Below are positions 1 through 6,767 of a stretch of 8,223 nt of DNA, in pieces. A model generated the notes under the pieces. The model saw only the letters and a program-made list of their open reading frames with translations, did not search any database and was not told the DNA's origin. The position numbers and the translations under genes were made by a program. How positions within the stretch are numbered: the stretch's first letter is position 1; each line of letters starts with the position of its first letter. Source of the DNA: Erythrobacter sp. 34-65-8 (GTDB taxonomy: Bacteria; Pseudomonadota; Alphaproteobacteria; Sphingomonadales; Sphingomonadaceae); assembly GCA_002278985.1 (NCBI GenBank), contig NCJP01000060.1, positions 1-8,223 of the forward strand, given 5' to 3'.

Positions 1-509
1 CGGTTCTCGATGGCGATGCCGAGGTCGTCGGCCAGTTCCTCGAAATCCTTCACCGTGACGTGGTGGATGTTGGCGGTTGCATACCAGCTGACGGGCAGGT
101 GGCGGGTCACCGGCATCCGCCCGCGGCTGAGCAGCGACCAGCGCATCCGCCAGTAGGCGAAGTTGGGGAAGCTGACGAAGGCCCGGCGGCCGACCCGGAG
201 CAGTTCGGCCAGCATGTGATCGGGCCGGGCCGCGGTCTGCAGCGTCTGGCTGAGAATGGCGACGTCGAAGGCGCCGTCGGGATAGAATGTCAGGTCGCGG
301 TCGGCGTCGCCCTGTACCACGCTGAGCCCGCGCGCCACGCACCGCTCCACCAGCGCGCCGTCGATCTCGATCCCCCGCGCATCGACGCCGCGCTCCTGCC
401 GGAGGCTCTCCAGCAAGGCACCATCGCCGCAGCCAACGTCGAGCACACGGGCACCCTGGGGCACCCGCGCGGCAATGGCCGCAAGGTCGGGACGCAGCGC
501 CTCAGCCAT
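1..509 (-). CDS. metW: MetW, methionine biosynthesis methyltransferase-fold protein (C-terminus cut off)
   Basis: The frame is open from an ATG at 509 to the window edge: 169 codons of a protein that usually has about 200 residues, so roughly the last 30 are missing. The SAM-binding motif I is visible as VLDVGCGDG at residues 22-30, followed by GIEID (46-50) at the end of the second strand. Segments typical of MetW are ILSQTLQ (85-91), [11 protein letters not shown] (113-123) and WYATANIH (142-149). MetW is a class I methyltransferase-fold protein normally encoded beside metX in proteobacteria and linked to homoserine acylation; its exact chemistry is not settled. The start codon lies inside the end of metX (8-base overlap, ATGGCTGA), so translation is probably coupled. 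No unusual features in the visible part. Confidence 0.93.
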   Translation of the reverse strand, partial: MAEALRPDLAAIAARVPQGARVLDVGCGDGALLESLRQERGVDARGIEIDGALVERCVARGLSVVQGDADRDLTFYPDGAFDVAILSQTLQTAARPDHMLAELLRVGRRAFVSFPNFAYWRMRWSLLSRGRMPVTRHLPVSWYATANIHHVTVKDFEELADDLGIAIEN

Positions 510-1602
510 CGAGGAAGCCCGCAATCACCCGGTCGAGCGCAGGCACGTCGAGCAGGAAGCTGTCATGCCCGAACGGGGCGGACAGTTCGACAAAGCTGAC
601 CGGCGCCCCGGCCGCGTTGAGCGCATGGACCACGTGGCGGCTTTCCGCGGTCGGGTAGAGCCAATCCGAATCGAAGCTGACCACACAGAACCGCGCACCT
701 GTGCCCGCGAAGGCCGTTGCCAGCAGGCCGCCGTGCTCTTCCGCAATGTCGAAATAGTCCATCGCCCGGGTGATATAGAGGTAGGAGTTGGCATCGAACC
801 GCTGGACAAACCCGCTGCCCTGATAGCGCAGGTAGCTTTCGACCTGGAAATCGGCATCGAAGCCAAACGATTTCGCCTCCCGGTCCTGCAGGCGGCGGCC
901 GAACTTCTCGGTCAGGCCCTCTTCGGAGAGGTAGGTGATGTGCGCTGCCATCCGCGCCACCGACAACCCGGCGTCGGGCGAAGCGCCCTTGCCGTAATAG
1001 TCCCCGCCCTGCCAGGCAGGATCGGCCATGATGGCCTGGCGCCCCACTTCATGAAAGGCGATGTTCTGGGCCGAGTGGCGCGCTGTGGTGGCAATGGCGA
1101 GCACCCGCGCGGCACGGTCTGGCCAGTTGGCGGCGAGGCTGAGCGCCTGCATCCCGCCCATCGAGCCGCCCACCACCGTATGCAGCCGCGCAATGCCAAG
1201 TTCCTCAAGCAGGCCGACGAGGCCCCGCACCATGTCGCGAATGGTGATGACCGGGAAGCGCATCGCGTACGGCGCGCCATCCGGGGCGAGGCTGGCCGGC
1301 CCGGTCGAGCCGAGGCAACTGCCGATCACATTGGCGCAGACCACGTGGAACCGGTCCGTATCGATCGGCTTGCCGGGGCCGACCATCCGTTCCCACCAAC
1401 CCGGCTTGCCGGTGATCGGGTGCGGGCTGGCCAGGTACTGGTCGCCGGTCAGGGCGTGGCAGACGAGGATCGCATTGCCCTTGTCAGCTGCGAGCTCGCC
1501 ATAGGTTTCGTAGGCGATCTCCACCCCTTCGAGCACCTGCCCGCTGTCGAGCGGCAGGGGCGCAGGCAGGCGGCAGGTCCGGTGCGGCAGGGCGGCGTTC
1601 AT
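502..1602 (-). CDS. metX: Homoserine O-acyltransferase MetX
   Basis: The protein has 366 residues, normal for MetX (about 360-385). It transfers an acyl group from acetyl-CoA (or succinyl-CoA) to the hydroxyl of L-homoserine in the cytoplasm, the first committed step of methionine synthesis. It is an alpha/beta-hydrolase fold enzyme: the nucleophile elbow GGSMGG is at 145-150 with Ser147, the likely acid is Asp313 in SDWLYP, and the catalytic His346 is in FGHDSFLL. The spacing matches MetX enzymes. [12 protein letters not shown] (91-102) is another family hallmark, contributing to the oxyanion/substrate pocket. Acetyl versus succinyl preference cannot be decided by eye. The ATG at 1602 has no clear Shine-Dalgarno sequence; a leaderless or weakly initiated message is possible. 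It is followed directly by metW and diverges from hisC, with 111 bases between the two start codons. Confidence 0.96.
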   Translation of the reverse strand: MNAALPHRTCRLPAPLPLDSGQVLEGVEIAYETYGELAADKGNAILVCHALTGDQYLASPHPITGKPGWWERMVGPGKPIDTDRFHVVCANVIGSCLGSTGPASLAPDGAPYAMRFPVITIRDMVRGLVGLLEELGIARLHTVVGGSMGGMQALSLAANWPDRAARVLAIATTARHSAQNIAFHEVGRQAIMADPAWQGGDYYGKGASPDAGLSVARMAAHITYLSEEGLTEKFGRRLQDREAKSFGFDADFQVESYLRYQGSGFVQRFDANSYLYITRAMDYFDIAEEHGGLLATAFAGTGARFCVVSFDSDWLYPTAESRHVVHALNAAGAPVSFVELSAPFGHDSFLLDVPALDRVIAGFLDG

Positions 1603-1713
1603 GGCGGCGGCGGACTTGGGCGCAGCACCGGGCGCTGTCAACTCCGGCAAAGGGTGGGGCAGAACAGGAATTGCTTCGATTTGGCGCGGCGAGCGGCTAT
1701 GCGCGCGCTCGTC
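1603..1713. promoter_or_regulatory. Divergent spacer between metX and hisC; candidate minus-strand -35 box
   Basis: This 111-base spacer must hold the promoters of both metX and hisC-tyrC. Read on the minus strand it contains a perfect TTGACA (complement of 1636-1641), but the hexamer 17 bases further on (1613-1618, CAAGTC) is a poor -10 box. If used, transcription would start only a few bases before the metX ATG. On the plus strand I see no convincing promoter. I looked for the conserved core of a SAM-II riboswitch, which often precedes methionine genes in alphaproteobacteria, and did not find it; the spacer is also short for a riboswitch plus promoter. Confidence 0.25.
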
Positions 1714-2814
1714 ATGGCCCAAGCACCCCAAATCAAACCCTGGATCGCCGCAATCCATGCCTATGTCCCGGGCAAGGCGACCGGTGCGGATGGCAAGCCG
1801 CTGGTCAAGCTGTCGGCGAACGAGAACCCGCTCGGCACCAGTCCGGTGGCGCTCGCGGCCCTGGCGCAAGCGGGCACGCCTGCGACCTATCCCGATCCCG
1901 ATTCGCGCGCGCTGCGCCATGCAATCGGGGCGGTGCACAAAGTCGATCCGGCGCGGATCGTGTGCGGGACGGGATCGGACGAGCTGCTCAATCTGGCCGC
2001 CCAGGCCTTTGCCGGGCCGGATGACGAGGTGCTGTTCAGCCGGTTCAGCTTTTCGGTTTATGATATCGCCGCGCGGCGCTGCGGCGCGACCCCGGTGGAA
2101 GCACCCGACCGGGATTTCGCCACCGACGTCGATGCGCTGCTCGGCGCGGTCACCGGCAGGACACGGGTGGTGTTCGTCGCCAACCCCAACAATCCGACTG
2201 GCACCTTCCTGCCGCGCAGCGAGATCGCCCGCCTGCACGCCGGCCTTCCAGCCGATGTCCTGCTGGTGGTCGACCAGGCCTATGCCGAATATCTCGCACC
2301 GGACGAAGACGATGGCGGGCTGGAACTGGCAGCCGTGCATGACAACGTGCTCGTCACCCGCACATTTTCGAAGATCTACGGGCTTGCCGGGGTCCGGGTC
2401 GGCTGGGCGACTGGTGCCCTCGCGCTGGTCGATGCGCTCAACCGCATTCGCGGGCCGTTCAACCTGACCGAAGGCGGCCAGGCTGCCGCGCTGGCGGCGC
2501 TTGGCGATCAGGATTTCGTTACTGCCAGCCGCGCGCACAACGCCGCTGAACTGGCCCGCTTCAGTGATGCCATGGCTGCACTCGGCAACCACGGCATCCG
2601 GCCAGTACCGGGCAAGGGCAATTTCCTGCTGGTGCTGTTCGAAGGCGCGCTCAGCGCGGCGGATGCTTTGACGGCGCTGGCCGATGGCGGCTACGCGGTG
2701 CGTCACCTGCCCGGCCAGGGCCTGCCCCAGGCCTTGCGGATCACCATCGGCACCCATGCCCAGATGGCCGACATCGCCCGGATCATCCGCGCATCGGCGG
2801 AGCAGGCGGGATGA
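1714..2814 (+). CDS. hisC: Histidinol-phosphate / probable aromatic aminotransferase HisC
   Basis: A 366-residue class I/II PLP-dependent aminotransferase of usual HisC length. It interconverts imidazole acetol phosphate and histidinol phosphate with glutamate/2-oxoglutarate. Visible motifs: SANENPLG (34-41) at the substrate entrance, NPNNPTG (157-163), Asp187 and Tyr190 in VVDQAY contacting the cofactor, the PLP-binding Lys220 in [11 protein letters not shown], Arg228 binding the cofactor phosphate, and Arg342 in LRITIG for the substrate carboxylate. The stop overlaps the tyrC start (ATGA), so the two are translationally coupled, and no other histidine gene is nearby. Zymomonas mobilis has a comparable aminotransferase-tyrC pair reported to act on both imidazole acetol phosphate and aromatic substrates, so a second role in phenylalanine/tyrosine synthesis is likely (inference). 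An in-frame ATG at 1699 would add five residues; it has a weak GGCGAG upstream and cannot be excluded. Confidence 0.94.
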   Translation: MAQAPQIKPWIAAIHAYVPGKATGADGKPLVKLSANENPLGTSPVALAALAQAGTPATYPDPDSRALRHAIGAVHKVDPARIVCGTGSDELLNLAAQAFAGPDDEVLFSRFSFSVYDIAARRCGATPVEAPDRDFATDVDALLGAVTGRTRVVFVANPNNPTGTFLPRSEIARLHAGLPADVLLVVDQAYAEYLAPDEDDGGLELAAVHDNVLVTRTFSKIYGLAGVRVGWATGALALVDALNRIRGPFNLTEGGQAAALAALGDQDFVTASRAHNAAELARFSDAMAALGNHGIRPVPGKGNFLLVLFEGALSAADALTALADGGYAVRHLPGQGLPQALRITIGTHAQMADIARIIRASAEQAG

Positions 2815-3722
2815 CCATCGAGCGCGTCGCGATCATTGGTCTGGGGCTGCTGGGCGGCTCGCTCGGCCTCGCCCTGCGCGACTGCCTGCCTGAAGTGGTG
2901 ACCACCGGGTACGATGCCGACCCGGCGGTGCGGCTGAGGGCGCAAGAGCGCCAACTGGTGGGGACAGTCTGCGCGAACGCGGCCGAGGCTGTCGCGGCGG
3001 CTGACCTTGTCGTCCTGTGCGTGCCGGTGGGCGCAATGGCGCAAGCGGCGCGAGACATTGCCGCAGACCTGCCCGCCCATGCCATCATCAGCGATGTCGG
3101 CTCATCGAAGCTGTCGGTAGCCCGCGTGCTGGCGGAAGCACTGCCAGACCACACTGTCATCCCCGCCCACCCGGTGGCGGGTACCGAGCAGAGCGGCCCC
3201 GAGGCTGGCTTCGCTACCCTGTTCCGCCACCGCTGGTGCATCCTCACCCCCGCGGCGGACGCGCCGGAAAAGGCCGTCGCTGCGCTGACCGCTATGTGGG
3301 AAGCGCTCGGCGCCAAGGTAGAGCGGATGGATGCGGCCCATCACGATCTGGTGTTGGCGGTGACCAGCCATATCCCGCACCTGATCGCCTACACCATCGT
3401 CGGCACCGCCAGTGATCTCGAGGACGTGACCCAGAGCGAAGTGATCAAGTATTCCGCCGGGGGCTTCCGCGATTTCACCCGCATAGCCGCGTCCGACCCG
3501 ACCATGTGGCGCGACGTGTTCCTCAGCAACCGCGAGGCAGTGCTGGAAGTGCTGGGCCGCTTCAGCGAAGACCTGACCGCGCTCCAGCGGGCGATCCGCA
3601 ATGGCGACGGCGAGCAGCTGTTCGACCTGTTCACCCGCACCCGCGAAATCCGCCGCTCGATCATCGAGCAGGGCCAGGATGATGCCCGGCCCGACTTCGG
3701 GCGTGGAAGCGTGGCGGACTAG
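2811..3722 (+). CDS. tyrC: Prephenate/arogenate (cyclohexadienyl) dehydrogenase
   Basis: A 303-residue cytoplasmic enzyme oxidatively decarboxylating prephenate to 4-hydroxyphenylpyruvate and/or arogenate to tyrosine. The N-terminal Rossmann motif GLGLLG is at 10-15. An acidic residue at the end of the second strand (Asp35 in GYDAD) favours NAD over NADP. Family motifs follow: SDVGSSK (94-100), [10 protein letters not shown] (120-129), the catalytic-type histidine in TSHIPHL (185-191, His187), and [17 protein letters not shown] (217-233) in the helical domain. There is no fused chorismate mutase and no C-terminal ACT domain, as expected of the TyrC type, so allosteric control by an ACT domain is unlikely. 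The start overlaps the end of hisC by four bases. Substrate breadth is inferred from the family. It converges with the acyltransferase gene, leaving six bases and no visible terminator. Confidence 0.93.
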   Translation: MTIERVAIIGLGLLGGSLGLALRDCLPEVVTTGYDADPAVRLRAQERQLVGTVCANAAEAVAAADLVVLCVPVGAMAQAARDIAADLPAHAIISDVGSSKLSVARVLAEALPDHTVIPAHPVAGTEQSGPEAGFATLFRHRWCILTPAADAPEKAVAALTAMWEALGAKVERMDAAHHDLVLAVTSHIPHLIAYTIVGTASDLEDVTQSEVIKYSAGGFRDFTRIAASDPTMWRDVFLSNREAVLEVLGRFSEDLTALQRAIRNGDGEQLFDLFTRTREIRRSIIEQGQDDARPDFGRGSVAD

Positions 3723-3728
3723 CCCTGC

Positions 3729-4406
3729 TCAACGATTCAGCGCATTGATCGCCTCGGTCACCCGCGCTTCGATTTCCTCGCGCGGCAGGCCCGGCGGAAT
3801 CGGTTCCCCGAAGCGGTAAGTGATGGTGCCCGGCTTCTTCAGCCGCCGGTGATAGAGGGGGCCGCTGTTCACCGCGACCGGGATGACTGGCAGCCCGAGC
3901 ATCTTGTAGATCCCGGCAAAGCCCGCCTGCAGCTTGCCCGGCTCCCCATGGGGCATCCGGGTGCCTTCGGGAAAAATCACCAGCGGGCGCCCGTCCGCTG
4001 CCCTTGATCGGGCCTCGCGAACCATCGTCCGCAAGGCGCTCGCGCCCTGATCCCGTGCCACCCAGACCATGCCATACCACGATGCGGCGAGCCCCCAGCC
4101 GGGAATCCAGGATAGCTCCTGCTTGGCAAAAGGTGCAGGATTGGAGAACATCCCCGGTGCGTCGATCGCCTCGAAGAAACTTTCGTGCCGGATGGCAAAC
4201 AGCACGGCCCCTTCGGGCATCACGCCTTCCTCGACCACGCGAATACCGGCCAGGCGCAGGCAATCGCGGTGGAAGCGCGACCACTTGCCCACCACCGTGC
4301 GCAAGGCCTTGCGCCCGAACGGTGCCATCGCCAGCGCCGCCAGCACATAGAACGGGCTCAGCAGGTAAAAGCTGGCGTAGAAGGCGAGGTTCCGCAGGAT
4401 CAGCAT
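3729..4406 (-). CDS. PlsC-family 1-acylglycerol-3-phosphate acyltransferase
   Basis: A 225-residue membrane-associated LPLAT/PlsC-type acyltransferase, probably adding the second acyl chain to lysophosphatidic acid. Residues 5-28 form a hydrophobic N-terminal anchor. The catalytic block appears as RHESFFE (73-79): His74 with Glu79, i.e. HX4E instead of the textbook HX4D, a variant seen in other bacterial PlsC proteins. FAKQEL (93-98) is motif II, FPEGTR (145-150) motif III, and VIPVAVNSG (174-182) motif IV. The ATG at 4406 comes seven bases after the stop of the upstream YdcF-type gene, with a weak GGATGA before it. This start gives the anchor its normal position, and longer versions would run back into the upstream gene. 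It is the last gene of the ftsE-ftsX unit. The acyl acceptor is not proven, so I leave the symbol empty. Confidence 0.9.
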   Translation of the reverse strand: MLILRNLAFYASFYLLSPFYVLAALAMAPFGRKALRTVVGKWSRFHRDCLRLAGIRVVEEGVMPEGAVLFAIRHESFFEAIDAPGMFSNPAPFAKQELSWIPGWGLAASWYGMVWVARDQGASALRTMVREARSRAADGRPLVIFPEGTRMPHGEPGKLQAGFAGIYKMLGLPVIPVAVNSGPLYHRRLKKPGTITYRFGEPIPPGLPREEIEARVTEAINALNR

Positions 4407-4413
4407 CGGCCGT

Positions 4414-4944
4414 TCATCCGGGCAGGCTGCGGGCCAGCGTACTCGCCAGCAGCTTGTGGTACTCGACGAACAGTATCCTGAGCGACGGTTCCGAGACAAC
4501 CGCATCCTCCACCACCACCACTTGCGGGGGCAGGGTCCGCTCCAACTCGCCTGCGGCGCGGCGCATATGCCAGTCGGTGGTGACCAGCCGGAATGAGCCG
4601 ACCCTGTTCTGGCGCACCCACTGTGCAGTTTCCGCGGCGTTGCTGCGGGTGTCGACCGCAGCAAACCCCAGCGTGACGCAGCAGTCCATCACCGGGGCCG
4701 GAACGTCAAACTCGGCGGCAAATTCGCCGGGACGCACCTCACGGTCCACCCCGGTTATCAGCATGGTCCGGGCATCGCCACGCTCCAGCACGTTCAGACC
4801 GCGCTCGATCCGGCCCGCCGCCCCGGTCGGCACGATGATCGCATCGGTCTGCGTCCGTCCGGCCGGACGTGGCAAGGTCGTGGCGAACCACAGGAACCCG
4901 ATTGCCCAGAGCACCAGCAAGGCAGCGAAGAGCCGGCGGATCAC
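4414..4944 (-). CDS. YdcF/SanA-like (DUF218) membrane-anchored protein
   Basis: A short 176-residue DUF218-family protein. Residues 4-22 form one N-terminal hydrophobic segment after two arginines, so it is probably an inner-membrane anchor with the domain in the periplasm. Family landmarks: DAIIVPTGAAGRIERGL (34-50, in place of the usual DAIVVLGGG pattern), MLITGV (61-66), DTRSNAAET (98-106, compare ENTxNA) and LVTTDWHMRRA (120-130, compare LVTSxxHMxRA). The start is a GTG overlapping the ftsX stop by four bases (GTGA), which points to coupled translation; no ATG gives a sensible protein. DUF218 proteins such as SanA and ElyC are linked to envelope integrity and undecaprenyl-phosphate-related functions, but the biochemical activity is unknown. 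Placement behind ftsEX and before an acyltransferase suggests an envelope role (inference). Confidence 0.88.
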   Translation of the reverse strand: MIRRLFAALLVLWAIGFLWFATTLPRPAGRTQTDAIIVPTGAAGRIERGLNVLERGDARTMLITGVDREVRPGEFAAEFDVPAPVMDCCVTLGFAAVDTRSNAAETAQWVRQNRVGSFRLVTTDWHMRRAAGELERTLPPQVVVVEDAVVSEPSLRILFVEYHKLLASTLARSLPG

Positions 4945-5879
4945 AGCATGGTCCTCAAGGCAGACAGCACGGTCATCCGCGCAGTCAGCATGGCGATGGC
5001 GACCGCCGCTACCGGGACCAGTGCCAGCAGGATCCAGTCCAGCCAGGTCAGCCCCGCGCCGCCCATCAATCCTGCCCCCAGGGCGGCAAACTGCTGGCCC
5101 AGCACCAGAACCCCGGCCAGCCCCAGGGCGAGCCCGACGGTCCCGCCCAGCGTGGCATCGAAGCCGACCGCACGCTGGAAGATGCGGGCGATCTGGCTGT
5201 CTGTTCCGCCCAGCAGGTGGACGATCTCGATGGTCTCGCGGTTGGCCCCGAGCGCGCTGCGCGCCGCCAGCCAGACCGCCGCCGAGCTGGTCGCTGCGAG
5301 CAGGATCACCAGCGCCAGCGCCAGCCACTGGAGCGAGGCAATCGCCGAGAACACCGGGCCAAGCCAGCCCGCCTGCGCATCGACCCGGGCGCCCGGTGCC
5401 TGGGCCAGCAGGCTTTGCTGCAGCTCGGTCAGGGTGGCGCGATCGGCATCCCCGACAAGACGCACATCGATCAGTGCCGGGATCGGCACGGTTTCCAGTT
5501 CTTCGCCCACGCCCAGCCAGGGCTCCAGCAGGCGGTCAAGCTCGGCATCGGACACCCGCTTCAACCCGCCGACCGCAGGGTGCTCTGCCAGGATCTGCTC
5601 TGCTGCCGCAGCCTGCCGCTCGCGTTCCTGCGGCACGGCCTCGACAATCTGCACGGTCACCCCGCCCGACAGCTCGGCCCGCGCCTCGCGCGCCAGGTTG
5701 CTGAGCGCCAGCCCGCCAGCCGCCGCAATCACCGTCAGCGCCACCATGATCGCGATCACCCAGGGCATGGGCCCGGCAAGCCGCGAATGGGGCACCAGCT
5801 GCGCCGCCCGCTCTCCCGCGAAGGGAGAGAAGCCGCGCGCCACCGTGCGCCCGATTGCCGGAGGACGGGCTTCGCTCAT
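4941..5879 (-). CDS. ftsX: Cell division protein FtsX, membrane subunit of the FtsEX complex
   Basis: A 312-residue inner-membrane protein with the FtsX layout: a cytoplasmic N-terminus of about 38 residues, a first span at 39-60, a periplasmic domain of roughly 120 residues (61-182), then spans at about 183-206, 243-262 and 280-300. The conserved cytoplasmic coupling segment between spans 2 and 3 is clear as RETIEIVHLLGGTDSQIA (214-231). With the ATPase FtsE it forms an ABC-type complex at the septum that, in studied bacteria, controls peptidoglycan hydrolases through periplasmic partners during division. The ATG overlaps the ftsE stop by four bases (ATGA), and the stop overlaps the GTG of the next gene. 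Codons 18-23 contain a perfect short palindrome (listed separately). The identity rests on topology, the coupling motif and adjacency to ftsE. Confidence 0.93.
   Translation of the reverse strand: MSEARPPAIGRTVARGFSPFAGERAAQLVPHSRLAGPMPWVIAIMVALTVIAAAGGLALSNLAREARAELSGGVTVQIVEAVPQERERQAAAAEQILAEHPAVGGLKRVSDAELDRLLEPWLGVGEELETVPIPALIDVRLVGDADRATLTELQQSLLAQAPGARVDAQAGWLGPVFSAIASLQWLALALVILLAATSSAAVWLAARSALGANRETIEIVHLLGGTDSQIARIFQRAVGFDATLGGTVGLALGLAGVLVLGQQFAALGAGLMGGAGLTWLDWILLALVPVAAVAIAMLTARMTVLSALRTML
5811..5829. repeat. Perfect 7-bp inverted repeat inside the start of ftsX
   Basis: CTCTCCC-GCGAA-GGGAGAG: two perfect seven-base arms around a five-base loop. On the coding (minus) strand it falls in codons 18-23 of ftsX (Ser-Pro-Phe-Ala-Gly-Glu), in the variable cytoplasmic N-terminus before the first membrane span. 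In mRNA it would fold into a GC-rich hairpin about 50 bases downstream of the ATG. It could be chance in a GC-rich gene, or a member of a family of short palindromic repeats; only one copy is visible here. Confidence 0.55.
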
Positions 5880-6610
5880 GTTGCCCCCCCGTCACGCCGG
5901 GCCGGGCGCGGCGGATAGCGCAGCGCGCCGGTCGGATCGGCCAGTTGCCCCTTGTCCAGCCGCATGATCAGCGAATCGGGCACCTTGCGCAGCAGGTGGA
6001 CGTCGTGAGTCGCCACCACCACGGTCGTGCCGAGCCGGTTCAGCGCCTCGAACAGGCGCAGCAGCTTGAGCGCCATGTCAGGGTCGACGTTGCCGGTGGG
6101 CTCGTCCGCCACCAGCATGTCGGGCCGGCCGATCACCGCGCGGGCAATGGCCACCCGCTGCTGCTCTCCGCCCGACAGAGTGGCGGGCCGCGCATCCTTG
6201 CGGTTTGACAGGCCGACCCAGTCGAGCATGTCGTTCACGGGCTTGGCCAGATCGCCTTCGCGCACGCCCGAAACGCGCAGCGGCAGGGCGACATTGTCGA
6301 ACGCGCTGAGGTGCGGCACCAGCCGGAAATCCTGGAACACCACCCCCAGCCTCCGCCGGAACGATGGCAGGCGCTTGCGCGGCAGGGTGATCACATCGGT
6401 GCCGAACATCCGGATCGCCCCGCGCGAGGGGCGCTGCGCGAGGTAAAGCAGCTTCAGCAGCGAGGTCTTGCCCGCGCCGCTGGCGCCGGTCAGGAAATAG
6501 AAGCTGCCGGGATAGAGCGTGAACGACACATTGCTCAGCACTTCGCGGTCGGCACCATAGCGCAGCCCGACGTTGTCGAAGTTGACGACTTCATCATCGG
6601 CGCCGCTCAT
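5876..6610 (-). CDS. ftsE: Cell division ATP-binding protein FtsE
   Basis: A 244-residue ABC ATPase with all motifs intact: Walker A GASGAGKT (42-49), Q-loop Gln93 in [20 protein letters not shown], signature LSGGEQ (145-150), Walker B MLVADE (165-170) with catalytic Glu170, D-loop GNVD (173-176) and switch His202 in VATHD. The VFQDFRLV stretch after the Q-loop is characteristic of FtsE. It powers the FtsEX complex at the division septum by ATP hydrolysis on the cytoplasmic face. The chosen ATG at 6610 gives a normal-length FtsE starting just before the first strand ([12 protein letters not shown]); upstream reading gives low-complexity sequence with no family match. No strong Shine-Dalgarno precedes it. 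It is the first gene of a probable four-gene unit with ftsX, the DUF218 gene and the acyltransferase, and it diverges from the zinc-ribbon gene. Confidence 0.96.
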   Translation of the reverse strand: MSGADDEVVNFDNVGLRYGADREVLSNVSFTLYPGSFYFLTGASGAGKTSLLKLLYLAQRPSRGAIRMFGTDVITLPRKRLPSFRRRLGVVFQDFRLVPHLSAFDNVALPLRVSGVREGDLAKPVNDMLDWVGLSNRKDARPATLSGGEQQRVAIARAVIGRPDMLVADEPTGNVDPDMALKLLRLFEALNRLGTTVVVATHDVHLLRKVPDSLIMRLDKGQLADPTGALRYPPRPARRDGGAT

Positions 6611-6767
6611 CGTGGGTGGCGCACCTGGACCGGGAAGTTGCGGGGCTTGAGCATGGGTGGAGGGGCTATAGCGAGGCTTCGATGTGGAAAAAAGCCACCG
6701 TCTGCCGCCCTCCCCCTCCACGAAGCCTTGTTGCATCGGAATGGCAGGCATAAAGCCGGTGGTTACC
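6611..6767. promoter_or_regulatory. Divergent spacer between ftsE and the zinc-ribbon gene
   Basis: This 157-base spacer should carry promoters for both directions. On the minus strand an A/T run (TTTTTT, complement of 6688-6693) lies 17 bases before TATAGC (complement of 6665-6670), a possible though poor -35/-10 pair for ftsE. TATAGC is part of the palindrome GCTATAGC at 6665-6672. An 8-bp inverted repeat, AGGCTTCG at 6674-6681 and CGAAGCCT at 6721-6728, brackets the A-run and could be a regulator site or chance. For the zinc-ribbon gene only a weak ribosome-binding site is seen, GGTGG at 6758-6762, five bases before the ATG. Confidence 0.3.

Noticed and set aside
60..599. Plus-strand 179-codon frame opposite metW
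   Set aside because: Complement of metW, whose SAM-binding and family motifs are clear on the minus strand.
502..2757. A very long minus-strand frame joining metX to the antisense of hisC, suggesting a fusion
   Set aside because: MetX family similarity starts at the ATG at 1602 and the protein then has normal length; the upstream extension is the shadow of hisC.
475..2814. A very long plus-strand reading frame running through the antisense of metX and into hisC
   Set aside because: Only the part from about 1714 shows a protein family (HisC). The upstream part is the complement of clear metX and metW codons and stays open because of high GC third positions.
4004..5967. Several long plus-strand frames opposite the acyltransferase, DUF218 and ftsX genes
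   Set aside because: They are Arg/Ser/Pro-rich translations with no domain, lying opposite genes with clear motifs.
6684..6698. GTGG-AAAAAAG-CCAC as a terminator
   Set aside because: The stem is only four base pairs and no gene ends here; both neighbours start from this spacer.
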